Positions 47,520 through 57,315 of a DNA stretch of 64,000 nucleotides are shown piece after piece. Origin of the DNA: Saccharospirillaceae bacterium (GTDB lineage Bacteria; Pseudomonadota; Gammaproteobacteria; Pseudomonadales; Oceanobacteraceae); NCBI GenBank assembly GCA_021208685.1, contig JAJOJJ010000041.1, positions 1 to 64,000 on the forward strand. The letters are read 5' to 3'. The position numbers and the translations under genes were made by a program. Numbering within the stretch: the first letter of the stretch is position 1; each line of letters opens with the position of its first letter. The notes beneath the pieces were generated by a model that made no database searches, was not told the DNA's origin, and was given only the letters and a program-made list of their open reading frames with translations.

Positions 47520-48554
47520 TCAGAGACGTTCATTCTGACCGGCTGCGCGGTAGCCGGTTGGGCTTTTGCCGGTTTGCTGCTTAAAAAACCGGGAAAAATT
47601 GGCTTCATCAGAAAAGCCCAGCTGCATGCTGATCTGGCTGATGGTCATTCTACTGTGCCGGATTAAATCCTGCGCGATAAGGCAACGGCATTCGTTGTAA
47701 AGCGTTCTTAAGCTGCTCCCCTCATCTGACAAACGGCGGCTGAGTGTTCTTGGTGATAACGACAGGGCTTCCGCAATGGCCGCTGCAGCGATGGGTTTTT
47801 TCTGCCGGATCAGGGACAGAATTTCATGGGACACCTGAGCGGATATGCAATGTTGCCGGGTGCGCTGCGCTTCCTGAACTTCCAGTGCCGATTCCAGCGC
47901 CTGATGGGTGACCATATTGCGCGTTGCGATCAGGTTATTCAGTAAGTGTCCGGGAAATAAAATGGCATTGTGCTCACCACCGGGGCTGATGCTGACATGC
48001 GGGAACAGCGTGGGCAGCTCCGACATTGCCAGCTGGCGGTGAGTAAAACTCAGATGCAGGGGCACATCGTCATGACCAAACAGGCGCAAAAAGGAATGCA
48101 GCGCGCAAAATATCATTTCCGTCATAAAGGCATTGCTGCTGCCAAAATCGGTGAGGCGGGTAAAGCTGACCCGGCATTGCGATTGCTCAATATCGTAACG
48201 AATGTCGTAGGCAGGCATGACCTGATGGGCAAAGCGCACGGCGATATCAAGCGCCTGTTGCACGGTTGAGGCGGTGATGGCCGCCAGCGCCACATGGCCG
48301 TGAATGGTGGGCGGAAACAATCCGATCAGGGTGTGCTGATGCTTTGGGTTTTGCCGGACAAACTGCTCCAGCAGGCGCAGCAAACCAAGAAATTCGGTGC
48401 CGGAAATGGTGGTGTCAGCGCTGCGCAGCTGTTCAGGCGTGATCGCGAAGTTTGCCAACAGAAACGGTTCAGCATTCATGCCCTGCAGGCGGCATACTTC
48501 CTCGAATATCTGCACATAGCTGATCGGGAAACGCAGCGTATTCAGCTTGATCAT
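47520..48554 (-). CDS. AraC-family transcriptional regulator (arabinose-binding-like N-domain)
   Basis: 344 residues. C-terminal double HTH: AAAIAEALSLSPRTLSRRLSDEG and MTISQISMQLGFSDEANFSRFFKQQTGKSPTGYR. The N-terminal 200 residues are of the OruR/ArgR-like type of AraC regulators (Arabinose_bd). It is divergent from the DUF2306 membrane protein gene at 48701, a plausible target. Ligand unknown. Confidence 0.87.
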   Translation of the reverse strand: MIKLNTLRFPISYVQIFEEVCRLQGMNAEPFLLANFAITPEQLRSADTTISGTEFLGLLRLLEQFVRQNPKHQHTLIGLFPPTIHGHVALAAITASTVQQALDIAVRFAHQVMPAYDIRYDIEQSQCRVSFTRLTDFGSSNAFMTEMIFCALHSFLRLFGHDDVPLHLSFTHRQLAMSELPTLFPHVSISPGGEHNAILFPGHLLNNLIATRNMVTHQALESALEVQEAQRTRQHCISAQVSHEILSLIRQKKPIAAAAIAEALSLSPRTLSRRLSDEGSSLRTLYNECRCLIAQDLIRHSRMTISQISMQLGFSDEANFSRFFKQQTGKSPTGYRAAGQNERL

Positions 48555-48700
48555 AGGTTCATTGCCATTCAGACCGGTTTAATCGGGTGCATTCAGATGT
48601 CTGGCGAAAACGGATAAGAGTTGGCGGTGCTGGCAATGGCTGCCCCGGATTGCAATTTTTATTATGGCGCCACTCTCTCATCACTCCGGCTGATTGTCCC

Positions 48701-50275
48701 ATGAAAAAAACACCTAAGTCGACACAGGCAACGGATCGCACTGACCTGACCGAAAAACCGCATACCACCGGGGCCGCTGCCATGACGCAGTGGCTGTGGC
48801 CTTTAATCGGCGCATTACTCCTGGCGTATGGTGCGCTGGCCTTTAACTCCGGCCTGACGTTATCGCCACTCAGCAATCACAGCGATAATCCCGCTGAAAC
48901 AGCAACCACGGTGCTCCAGCAGGCCAGCAGCGGCGTGGATATGCGGGGCTCACCGGAGGTGCAGAACGTTGTACCGGCCTGGGTGAACCTGATGGCGCAC
49001 ATCAGCTCCAGCGAGTATGCCTACGGGGCTGACGGCATCAGTGACACCAATATTTATTACTTTTCCATGCCGGAAGCGCGCCGCCATGTGCTGAGTACCC
49101 ACATGATGCTGGGGCTGGTGTTGATGGTGGCCGGATTTCTCCAATTCTGGCCAGGGTTTCGCCGCCGTTACCGCAAAGCCCATCGGCTGATCGGTGTGGC
49201 TTATATTCTCGCCGCCTTTGTGTCCATGGGGATGAGCGGGCACCATTTAATCAACAGTGGCATTGCCAATACCTACAATACCTTCGTCTTTCACATCGGC
49301 TTATGGATCATGCTGGTTGGGGTGCTGGTCAGTCTGACCATGGCGGGTATTGCATTGCTGCGCAAAGACATTGCCCGGCATCTGGGCTGGCAGGCATTGG
49401 GCTTCGGCTTTCTGCTGACGGCCCCGCTGCAACGGATGGATTGGCTGCTGTTATCCGGCATCGCCGACGGCGTGAGTTTTAATGAGATGAACATTCTGGT
49501 GAATACCATCCTGTTCGCCCAGGCGACCCTGGCGGGCTTTGGTCTGTTCTGGCTGAACCGGGCCAGCAGCCCGCTGCGAAACAACGCCGCACTGACCTTG
49601 CGGCCACTGAACAGGCCGCTGCAATGGGTGGGATATGGCGTGATTCTGCTCAGCGCACTGGTGCTGATGCTGCCCATGATCATGGGGGTGAGTGTTGCGG
49701 ATATTGGCTGGATGCAGCGCATGGTACCAGCGATGCCGCTGGCGTGGCTGGCAGCACTGCTCGACACCGCCTGGCTGCCGCTGTTCGGATTACTGCTGAC
49801 GGTACTGCTGGCCTCCGCCTGGGTGCAGTGGGTGGCCGCAAGGGCCGGGGTTGAAACCTCAGCAACCTTACCGCGCATCACGCTCATCAGCCTGTTGGCC
49901 GTGGTATCGATGTTGTTTTATGCCGCCTATCAGCTCGGCATGCCCACGCACGCCCGCTCGTCCGCCGGAGCAGGTTTTGCGGTGATGGGGGCATTGTTGC
50001 TGGTGTTCGGTCTCTTGCTGCAGCGCGCAATCGCCCACGCTGAGCGGGGTAAAGTGGTTGAATCACTGCAAATGGTGTTGCTGTGCGCGACCGCTCCGCT
50101 CTTGCTGGTGATGAATGGCCTGCTGTTTGACCTGATCGGCGCAGTGCCTGCGGAATACCTTGCCCGTTCCGCCGCCTATGAGATGGCCGTCATCGGCGCG
50201 CTGTTTGTTCCCTTGCTGGCTGGCGGACTGTTATCGGTCTATTCGGCGGAAACCGGGCGATACCGGATTTCCTGA
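48701..50275 (+). CDS. DUF2306 multi-pass membrane protein
   Basis: 524 residues from the ATG at 48701; an in-frame upstream start is unconvincing. About 10-12 hydrophobic segments. Characteristic DUF2306 stretch HMMLGLVLMVAGFLQFWPGFRRRYRKAHRLIGVAYILAA near residue 130, with His residues in membrane helices as in heme- or metal-binding membrane proteins. Function unknown. Divergent from an AraC regulator that may control it. Confidence 0.7.
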   Translation: MKKTPKSTQATDRTDLTEKPHTTGAAAMTQWLWPLIGALLLAYGALAFNSGLTLSPLSNHSDNPAETATTVLQQASSGVDMRGSPEVQNVVPAWVNLMAHISSSEYAYGADGISDTNIYYFSMPEARRHVLSTHMMLGLVLMVAGFLQFWPGFRRRYRKAHRLIGVAYILAAFVSMGMSGHHLINSGIANTYNTFVFHIGLWIMLVGVLVSLTMAGIALLRKDIARHLGWQALGFGFLLTAPLQRMDWLLLSGIADGVSFNEMNILVNTILFAQATLAGFGLFWLNRASSPLRNNAALTLRPLNRPLQWVGYGVILLSALVLMLPMIMGVSVADIGWMQRMVPAMPLAWLAALLDTAWLPLFGLLLTVLLASAWVQWVAARAGVETSATLPRITLISLLAVVSMLFYAAYQLGMPTHARSSAGAGFAVMGALLLVFGLLLQRAIAHAERGKVVESLQMVLLCATAPLLLVMNGLLFDLIGAVPAEYLARSAAYEMAVIGALFVPLLAGGLLSVYSAETGRYRIS

Positions 50276-50282
50276 TAAAAAA

Positions 50283-50311
50283 AACGGGAGGGCCTCGCGG
50301 CGCCTCCCGTT
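50283..50311. terminator. Bidirectional terminator between DUF2306 and glyS
   Basis: AACGGGAGG / CCTCCCGTT with a G/C-rich inner part; an A run precedes the stem and serves glyS on the other strand. Confidence 0.85.
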
Positions 50312-50333
50312 CATCCGGTATTTCAACGGGGGA

Positions 50334-52394
50334 TTAACCCTGCAACAGCGAAATATCGGCGATACCGATAAACAATCCCTGCAGCTGCTTGAGCAGTGCG
50401 AGGCGGTTGTTTTTCACGGCGTCGTCGTCGGCCATAACCATCACGTTGTCGAAGAAGGCATCCACCGCTGCGCGCAAACCGGCCAGTTCGGTCAGTGCGG
50501 CGCTGTAATCACCCTGTGCCATTAATGGTTCAACGGCCTGCTGTTTGGCAGCAACCTGTTCGGCCAGTGTTTTCTCTTCGGCCTGGGCGAGCAGGGCAGA
50601 ATCCACGTTGGCTTCCACGTTGTCGCCACCGTTCTTGGCCAGAATGTTGGACACCCGCTTGTTGGCAGCGGCCAGAGCTTCGGCAGCGTCCAGTGTATTG
50701 AACGCGTGAACGGCCTGAACGCGGCGGTTAATATCCAGTGCGTTGGTGACGCCCAGCGCACGCACCGACTGGAATACACCGGCCGGAATGCCTTCGTCGG
50801 CGTACCAGGCGCTGAAACGATCCAGCAGGTATTCCACCAGAGTGGCTTTGGTGTCGGCCTTTGGTGCGGCAACCCAGTTGTTGTCGATGGCCCAGTCGAT
50901 CAGGTCGCCCAGATCAATGTTGATTTCTTTTTCAACCAGCAGACGCAACACACCCAGCGAGGCACGGCGCAGCGCGAACGGGTCTTTGGAACCGGTCGGA
51001 ATCTGGCCGATACCAAACAGACCGACGAGGCTGTCGAGACGATCAGCCAGCGCAATCAGCGTACCGGTTTGGCTGGCCGGCAGGGCGTCACCGGCGAAGG
51101 CGGGCATGTACTGCTCAACCATGGCGGCGGCCACATCGGCGTGTTCGCCATCGTGCTCGGCGTAGTACTTGCCGGCCAGACCCTGAAGGTCGGTGAATTC
51201 GACCACCATGCTGGACACCAGATCGTTTTTGCACAGCTGCGCGGCACGCTCCACCAGTGCGCTATTGGCACCGGTGACAGCGGCGATACGGCTGGCCAGC
51301 TTACCGATACGGCGGGCTTTATCGGCGATAGAACCCAGGCCATTCACCCACACCACGTTTTCCAGTTTGGCGAAACGGCTTTCCAGTGTCTGTTTACGGT
51401 CGGTATCCCAGAAGAAGGCCGCATCCGACAGACGCGGACGGATCACTTTTTCGTTACCGGAAATCACCTGCGCCGGATCTTTCGATTCGATGTTGGCGAT
51501 GGTGATGAAGTTCGGCATCAGCTTGCCGTCTTTCATGACGTGGAAGTATTTCTGGTGTTCCTTCATCGAGGACACCAGCGCTTCCGGCGGTACGCGCAGG
51601 AAATCGTCGTCAAATGAACCGGCCAGTGCCACCGGCCATTCGTTCAGCGCGGTCACTTCGTCCAGCAGGTCGGCGTCGATGATGGCTTCGCCACCCAGTT
51701 TTTGTCCGGCAGCGGTGACCTGTTCTTTGATCAGCGCGGCGCGCTCGGCAAAGTCGGCCATCACATAAGCGGCACGCAGTTTGTCCTGATATTCCGCCGG
51801 ATTGGCGATGGTGATGTCACCCGGCGCATGGAAGCGGTGACCACGGGAAGTGTTGCCAGCCTTCAGGCCCAGCACGTCGCCGTTAACCACATCAGAGCCG
51901 AACAGCATCACCAGCCACTGCACCGGACGCACGAATTCCACACGGGAAGAACCCCAGCGCATGCGCTTGGCAATCGGCAGCTTGTCGAGGCTGTTCTGTA
52001 CGATGGCCGGCAGCAGTTCAACGGTGTTTTTACCCTTAATGGTGCGCTGAATCATCAGCTTGCCGTTGTCGCCGGTCTTCAGGTCAGCCGCCGTGGCGCC
52101 AGCGCGGGCAGCAAAGCCTTCGGCGGCTTTGGTCAGCTTGCCATCGGCGTCGTAGGCAATATTGGCGGGTGGGCCGTAGAGAATTTCTTCCTGATCGGCC
52201 TGCTGAGCTTCGAGTGCCTCGATACGCACGGCCAGACGACGTGGTGCGGCAAAAGAGACAACGGCACCAAAGTTCAGGGTGGCGTCTTTCAGACCCTGTT
52301 CAATGCCGGATGTGAACGCAGCAGACAGGGTTTTCAGCGCCTTCGGTGGCAGCTCTTCGGTGCCCAGTTCAACCAGAAAATCTTGCTTACTCAT
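50334..52394 (-). CDS. glyS: Glycyl-tRNA synthetase beta subunit
   Basis: 686 residues. Begins [20 protein letters not shown], the family N-terminus. Contains MRWGSSRVEFVRPVQWLVMLFG and FDRFMVMA-type C-terminal anticodon-binding helices (DAFFDNVMVMADD). Works as an alpha2-beta2 enzyme with GlyQ; its start overlaps the glyQ stop by 1 bp. Confidence 0.96.
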   Translation of the reverse strand: MSKQDFLVELGTEELPPKALKTLSAAFTSGIEQGLKDATLNFGAVVSFAAPRRLAVRIEALEAQQADQEEILYGPPANIAYDADGKLTKAAEGFAARAGATAADLKTGDNGKLMIQRTIKGKNTVELLPAIVQNSLDKLPIAKRMRWGSSRVEFVRPVQWLVMLFGSDVVNGDVLGLKAGNTSRGHRFHAPGDITIANPAEYQDKLRAAYVMADFAERAALIKEQVTAAGQKLGGEAIIDADLLDEVTALNEWPVALAGSFDDDFLRVPPEALVSSMKEHQKYFHVMKDGKLMPNFITIANIESKDPAQVISGNEKVIRPRLSDAAFFWDTDRKQTLESRFAKLENVVWVNGLGSIADKARRIGKLASRIAAVTGANSALVERAAQLCKNDLVSSMVVEFTDLQGLAGKYYAEHDGEHADVAAAMVEQYMPAFAGDALPASQTGTLIALADRLDSLVGLFGIGQIPTGSKDPFALRRASLGVLRLLVEKEINIDLGDLIDWAIDNNWVAAPKADTKATLVEYLLDRFSAWYADEGIPAGVFQSVRALGVTNALDINRRVQAVHAFNTLDAAEALAAANKRVSNILAKNGGDNVEANVDSALLAQAEEKTLAEQVAAKQQAVEPLMAQGDYSAALTELAGLRAAVDAFFDNVMVMADDDAVKNNRLALLKQLQGLFIGIADISLLQG

Positions 52395-53371
52395 TACTTC
52401 TTCTCCTGGGCAGCGGCTTTTTCTTTATCGGCCAGATAGCGTGCGAGCACGTCGGCGCGGTTGGCTTCGTCCGCCAGCGGGAAGCCTTTTTCGGCGCGGC
52501 TGTTGAAGTACGCCTGAGCCACGGAACGGGCCAGAGTGCGCACGCGCAGGATGTAACCCTGACGCTCGGTGACCGAGATGGCGCCACGGGCATCCAGCAG
52601 GTTAAAGGTGTGGGAGGCTTTCAGTACCTGCTCGTAAGCGGGCAGCGGCAGTCCGGCTTCGATCAGGCGCGCACAGGTTTTTTCGTACTGGTCAAAGGCG
52701 ATGAACAGGAAATCAACATCGGCGTGTTCAAAGTTATAGGCCGACTGTTCCACTTCGTTCTGGTGGAATACGTCGCCGTAGGTCACGGCTTTGCCGTCCG
52801 GGCCGTAGGTCCACACCAGGTCGTATACGGAATTCACTTCCTGCAGGTACATGGCAATACGCTCAAGACCGTAGGTGATTTCGCCGGTGACCGGGAAGCA
52901 CTCCAGACCGCCAACCTGCTGGAAATAGGTGAATTGAGTCACTTCCATGCCGTTCAGCCACACTTCCCAGCCCAGACCCCAGGCGCCTAGGGTTGGCGAT
53001 TCCCAGTTGTCTTCCACGAAGCGGATGTCATGCATCAGGGTGTCGATGCCCATTACGCGCAGGGATTCGAGGTATTTATCCTGAATATCCACCGGGTTTG
53101 GCTTCATCACGACCTGAAACTGATAGTAGTGCTGCAGGCGGTTCGGGTTTTCGCCATAACGGCCGTCGGTCGGTCGACGGCTTGGCTGCACGTAAGCAGA
53201 GCTCCAGTTCTCCGGGCCGATGGCGCGCAGGAAGGTTGCGGTGTGAAAGGTACCGGCGCCCACTTCCATATCCAGAGGTTGGTTAATCACGCAGCCCTGT
53301 TCGGACCAGTATTCCTGCAGGGCGGCAATCAGGCCCTGAAAGGTTTTGACGTTGTGGCGACTCTGACTCAC
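52394..53371 (-). CDS. glyQ: Glycyl-tRNA synthetase alpha subunit
   Basis: 325 residues. Family motifs: [36 protein letters not shown] and [21 protein letters not shown]. Class II synthetase catalytic subunit for glycine activation. Upstream of glyS on the minus strand. Confidence 0.97.
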   Translation of the reverse strand: MSQSRHNVKTFQGLIAALQEYWSEQGCVINQPLDMEVGAGTFHTATFLRAIGPENWSSAYVQPSRRPTDGRYGENPNRLQHYYQFQVVMKPNPVDIQDKYLESLRVMGIDTLMHDIRFVEDNWESPTLGAWGLGWEVWLNGMEVTQFTYFQQVGGLECFPVTGEITYGLERIAMYLQEVNSVYDLVWTYGPDGKAVTYGDVFHQNEVEQSAYNFEHADVDFLFIAFDQYEKTCARLIEAGLPLPAYEQVLKASHTFNLLDARGAISVTERQGYILRVRTLARSVAQAYFNSRAEKGFPLADEANRADVLARYLADKEKAAAQEKK

Positions 53372-53526
53372 GGTGGAATTCCTGTGTTGGCAGTGCCAGA
53401 GCTTGTTCAGACTAAGTGAATCAGGCCCTGAATGCTGTTCGCAAAATAAAAAGACGCCGGATTATAGCAGCGATGCGCCCTGAGAACAGGGGCTGAGAGG
53501 GATTGCTCGGATCGAATTATCGGTCA

Positions 53527-54159
53527 TCAGGGCAGGCGGATACTGACCGATGCACCGCCTTCCTTGCGGTTGGCGATGTGGATGCTGCCATGTTCTTCGC
53601 CCTGTTTGTGGTGGCTGGCGATCAGCTCAACAAAGAACAGGCCAAGACCGGAGCCTTCCTGTTTGGTGGTGTCCTTTTCACCGGCCAGTACGGCGTTATC
53701 AAAGCCGTGGCCGTTATCGTCAACGCAGAGGGTGAGACCATTGCTGTCGTCGGCGGTGAGGCGGATGTGTGTCGCTCCGGCCTGTGCGCTGTTGGTGATT
53801 AAGGTGATCAGTGCCAGATGGATCAGGGTTTCGTTGTAGAAACCCTGGCAATCTTCACCGATATCGTTAGAAAAGCGGATGCCCGGATATTGCAGACTGG
53901 TGGCTTCGATGGCATCGGCGGCGGTGTCGCGGGGCCAGGCATCGTCCATCGGGAAATGCGATTTCTGTTCAAGGCGGAATAACGTCACCATCTGCATGGT
54001 GTCGTTTTTCAGGCGGTTGGTGCGCTGCAGAATGGGGTCAAGGTGTGTGTGATAACGCTTGGGAATACGTGCCAGTGCTTCCTGCTCGTAGTCGAGCAAG
54101 GCCTGTAGCTGATTTTTAAGATCGTGCACCACGGCACCGACCAGATGTTCAAATTTCAT
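53527..54159 (-). CDS. Small sensor histidine kinase without input domain
   Basis: 210 residues from the ATG at 54159; longer readings run into the MITE. H-box-like segment VVHDLKNQLQALLDYEQEAL, N-box TLITNSAQAGA, G1 CVDDNGHGF and G2 GSGLGLFFVEL of HATPase_c. No sensor or membrane segment, so a soluble kinase that may take its signal from other proteins. Its partner is probably the response regulator directly upstream; the two are now separated by a MITE-like repeat. Confidence 0.82.
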   Translation of the reverse strand: MKFEHLVGAVVHDLKNQLQALLDYEQEALARIPKRYHTHLDPILQRTNRLKNDTMQMVTLFRLEQKSHFPMDDAWPRDTAADAIEATSLQYPGIRFSNDIGEDCQGFYNETLIHLALITLITNSAQAGATHIRLTADDSNGLTLCVDDNGHGFDNAVLAGEKDTTKQEGSGLGLFFVELIASHHKQGEEHGSIHIANRKEGGASVSIRLP

Positions 54160-54178
54160 GGATACTTCCTGTGACCTA

Positions 54179-54441
54179 GGGCCTGTCGACACTCATTAAA
54201 CAGGCCTGTTATCGGCTAAAAATATCTCAAACAAGGCGCTGAGAGTGTGGCCTAACGGGTTAAGCGAACGAACAGCAACGCAGGATGAGGGATTTTTAGC
54301 CATAACCCTTCGGGCTGAGGCCAGTTTTCCTCATTAACGTCTCGTTCGTCATTCATTTAGCCCGCTAATATCACTCCTCTCTCCTTGTTCTGAGAAAAAC
54401 TGGCTCTCAGCAGGATCTATTCAATGAGTGTCGACAGGCCC
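54179..54441 (-). repeat. MITE-like element, copy 2, 263 bp
   Basis: Inverted ends GGGCCTGTCGACACT and AGTGTCGACAGGCCC, flanked by TA on both sides (54177-54178 and 54442-54443). Near-identical to 44195-44521 in reverse, without the 63-bp insertion. The TAG stop of the response regulator overlaps its end. Confidence 0.87.
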
Positions 54442-56081
54442 TAAAGACCTGCTGCCCGTTTCAGGCGCATAAAGGTGCCCTTCAGACGCTCGTAACGTTC
54501 ATAGCGGTCATCGTTACTGCCAATCTTGCCAATACGCTGGAAATAACGGTAGCAATCTTTCAGCTGCCCGACATCGATCTGCGTATTTTCAATCAGGCTG
54601 ATTTTGGCCTGAATGGCATTCAGCAGCACACTGACGCCGGCTTCTTCATACGAGGCGGCTTCATCAAAGGCGGCAATGGCTTCGGTAAATTCACTTTTTT
54701 CGTAGTGGCCCACCCCGCGGGCATTGAGCGCGGCAGTATGGTCACGGATAACGACTTTATTGAGGTTGTCTTCGAGCGCCTGCAGTTGGCTGAGTTCGTT
54801 GCTGCCCATGCCTTGCTGCTGCAGTTTGCGGATCAGTTGCTTGGCTTTAACGTGCTGGCCGGTATCAATATAGGCTTCGGTCATCTGCAGTTGTTGTTCG
54901 TCGGTTGGATTTGTCATGCGCTGCAGGATTTCTTCGGCGCGTCTGGCGGAGGCGCGGGCTTTGTCCTCATCGTTCAGTGTGGTGTGAGTTTTACCTTCAA
55001 TAATACTGGTTTCAAACATGATGTTGTCTTGCCCGGCATAATCCTGGCGCAGTTCATCAATGGCTCTGAAGGCTTTTTCGACACGCATCTTTTGCTCGCG
55101 GCTTTGTTCTCCGGGCTTCAGTTCATGGCGGATGGTGTGAGCAAATTGCAGGTAGTTGCCGGAATGTTTATAGCAGGAGTGGCGTCCCAGTCTGATGGCT
55201 TGCTCGAAGGCCATTTCCGCGACCGGATAATCCTCATTGCTGTAAGCCAGTTTGCCCAGTTCCATCTGCCGCAGTACCGCCTTGGGTGATATTTCAACGG
55301 CTTTCTCCAGTTGTTTCTGCGCGCCTTTGCTATCCCCCAGACTGAGCATGATGGTGGCCGCCCAGTCATAGCACTGTACATACATCGGATGAGCAATCAG
55401 GGTTTGTTTGAGCAGCGCCAGAGCACTGCGAGAGTCGCCGAGATAGTGCATGCAGATGGCCTGCCCCAGACGCGCCCAGGATACCGAGCGTTTATTCAGC
55501 AACTCTGAATACACTTTGATGGCTTCGTTATAGCGCTTCTGGCGGATGTAGAGTTTGCCGAGAATGCGGGTAACCGGAATCAGCAGTTTAGGGTTTTTAT
55601 CAAGAACGGCCGTGGCCAGCGTAATGGCACGGTCGGTTTCACCCAGATCAATCGCCGTATCGACCTGCAGCAATTCAAGCTTGGTGCTGAGAATACGGGT
55701 CAGGCGCTCACGCAGCATATTCAGGGTAAAGGGTTTGGTAATGTAGTTATCGGGCTCATATTCGAGCGCCCCCATCACCATTTCGACGGCGTTCTCTCCG
55801 GTAACCAGGATAAACAGTGCGGTTGCGCGCAGGCGGTTGCAATAACGCGCTTCTTCCAGAATCTGCTGACCATCTTTTCCTTTACCGAGGTTGTAATCGG
55901 ACAGCACGATGTCGTACTCGCGCTCCATAATAAATTCCATGGCTTCACGGCCGTCGGTGGCGGTATCTATCTGCGTTGCGCCGAGGATGGTGATCATCTT
56001 TTTCAGTGCGCTGCGGGCCTCTACCAGATCATCAACAACGAGGATGCGTTTATCTTTCAGGGCGAGTTCAAGATTAATCAT
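54441..56081 (-). CDS. Response regulator with C-terminal TPR repeats
   Basis: 546 residues. N-terminal receiver domain: Asp pair RILVVDDLVEA, phospho-acceptor DIVLSDYNLGKG, LVTGEN and TKPF. It is followed by about nine tetratricopeptide-like helical repeats (residues about 150-540: AIKVYSELLNKRSVSWARLGQAICMH.., MAFEQAIRLGRHS..). No DNA-binding output is seen, so output is probably by protein contact. Its stop codon TAG shares bases with the MITE end. Confidence 0.85.
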   Translation of the reverse strand: MINLELALKDKRILVVDDLVEARSALKKMITILGATQIDTATDGREAMEFIMEREYDIVLSDYNLGKGKDGQQILEEARYCNRLRATALFILVTGENAVEMVMGALEYEPDNYITKPFTLNMLRERLTRILSTKLELLQVDTAIDLGETDRAITLATAVLDKNPKLLIPVTRILGKLYIRQKRYNEAIKVYSELLNKRSVSWARLGQAICMHYLGDSRSALALLKQTLIAHPMYVQCYDWAATIMLSLGDSKGAQKQLEKAVEISPKAVLRQMELGKLAYSNEDYPVAEMAFEQAIRLGRHSCYKHSGNYLQFAHTIRHELKPGEQSREQKMRVEKAFRAIDELRQDYAGQDNIMFETSIIEGKTHTTLNDEDKARASARRAEEILQRMTNPTDEQQLQMTEAYIDTGQHVKAKQLIRKLQQQGMGSNELSQLQALEDNLNKVVIRDHTAALNARGVGHYEKSEFTEAIAAFDEAASYEEAGVSVLLNAIQAKISLIENTQIDVGQLKDCYRYFQRIGKIGSNDDRYERYERLKGTFMRLKRAAGL

Positions 56082-56215
56082 ATGCGCGGTCAGTTCCTTG
56101 ATGATCTGAGTTTAGCCTGCCGCGCCGGAAACACAGCATGAACTGCCCGCTTTGACCTTGTCAGGTGGCCGCCAGCGGTTACACTGCGCGCTTCGTTACA
56201 AAAGGAAGACGACTG

Positions 56216-57121
56216 GTGAATGCTTTTATTGGCTATCTGATGATCGGCATTATCAAATTGCTGAGCCTGATTCCGTTGCGTCATGCGCAGACAATCGGCC
56301 GCTTTATCGGCCGCCTGCTGTGGGCGCGCCGTACCCGTTCCCGTGAGGTGGCGCGGGTTAATATCGGGCTCACTTATCCTCAGCTGAGCGTGGCTGAGCG
56401 CGATGAGCTTATCCGGGAAACCTTGCAGCAAAATGGCATGATCGCGGCCGAAATGGGGCCTATGTGGGGTTACGATCCGGAGAAAACCTACGGTCTGATC
56501 CGCAATGTCTACGGTGAAGATCTGCTTGATGCCGCACTGGCCGATGAGCGTGGCGTGATTCTGCTGGCACCGCATCTCGGCAACTGGGAAATCATCAACA
56601 ACTATTTTTCACGCAAATGCCCGATCACCATCATGTACCGTCCGGCCAAGAGCCAGACCTTTAACCGATGGATGGTGGATCGCCGTGAGAACGTTGGCTG
56701 CACGCTGGTGCCCACCACCCGCGCCGGGGTCAAAGGTTTGTTCGATGCGCTGTACAACGGGGAGCTGATCGGCTTTCTGCCCGATCAGGAGCCGCGCCAG
56801 AAAAGCGGTGTATTTGCGCCCTTTATGGGGGTGGAAACCCTGACCCCGAAACTGCCGCACGAATTGATCAGGAAAACCAATGCCATCGGTATTTACGGGT
56901 TTGCCAGACGCCTGCCCGATGCGGAAGGCTTTGATATTTATTTTCTGCCGGCGGAAGAGGATTTATACGACGACGATGTCCGGGTGTCGGCAACGTCGCT
57001 GAACCGCGGTATTGAACGCTGTATTGAGCACTGTCCGGCGCAATATCAGTGGACGTACAAACGCTTTAAGCGCCGTCCGGAAGGTGAAAGTAACCCGTAC
57101 AGCCTGGCCAACGTGCCTTAA
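56216..57121 (+). CDS. LpxL/HtrB-like lysophospholipid or lipid A acyltransferase
   Basis: 301 residues from a GTG at 56216 preceded by AAAGGAAGACGAC. N-terminal membrane helix (FIGYLMIGIIKLLSLIPL), His-x4-Glu-type catalytic motif in LLAPHLGNWEIIN, and later YRPAKSQ and FLPDQEPRQKSGVFAPFMG, all typical of the lipid A late acyltransferase family. It adds an acyl chain to lipid A precursor at the inner membrane. Divergent from the response regulator. Confidence 0.85.
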   Translation: MNAFIGYLMIGIIKLLSLIPLRHAQTIGRFIGRLLWARRTRSREVARVNIGLTYPQLSVAERDELIRETLQQNGMIAAEMGPMWGYDPEKTYGLIRNVYGEDLLDAALADERGVILLAPHLGNWEIINNYFSRKCPITIMYRPAKSQTFNRWMVDRRENVGCTLVPTTRAGVKGLFDALYNGELIGFLPDQEPRQKSGVFAPFMGVETLTPKLPHELIRKTNAIGIYGFARRLPDAEGFDIYFLPAEEDLYDDDVRVSATSLNRGIERCIEHCPAQYQWTYKRFKRRPEGESNPYSLANVP

Positions 57122-57129
57122 GCGTTTAC

Positions 57130-57315
57130 TTAATCCGGATCATCCGGCTTGCGCGCACCACGCGTAAGCTGGCGCAACAACAGCATCTGCTGGCCAAACT
57201 GGCGGCAGCCAGAGCAGATCAGCGTGTGAACTTTCAGTTCGGCCTGCTCCTTAAGACTGAGCGGGCGTTCCTGAGCTTCAGACATCAGGCGCGTAGCCTG
57301 CTGGCAATTCATCAT
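57130..57315 (-). CDS. Zinc-finger (zf-HC2) anti-sigma factor-like protein
   Basis: 61 residues; the ATG at 57315 overlaps the sigma factor stop by 4 bp (ATGA). The HC2 zinc motif is His-x3-Cys-x2-Cys (HTLICSGC) after CQQATRLMSEAQERPLS. A short anti-sigma domain with no membrane segment, presumably binding the co-encoded sigma factor. Confidence 0.8.
   Translation of the reverse strand: MMNCQQATRLMSEAQERPLSLKEQAELKVHTLICSGCRQFGQQMLLLRQLTRGARKPDDPD

Noticed and set aside
50706..52439. Long plus-strand frames opposite glyS
   Set aside because: Antisense frames over a complete glycyl-tRNA synthetase; no start signals or known domains.
53403..53440. Third MITE fragment
   Set aside because: Only a short ACTAAGTGAATC similarity to the inside of copy 1, without the inverted ends; could be chance.
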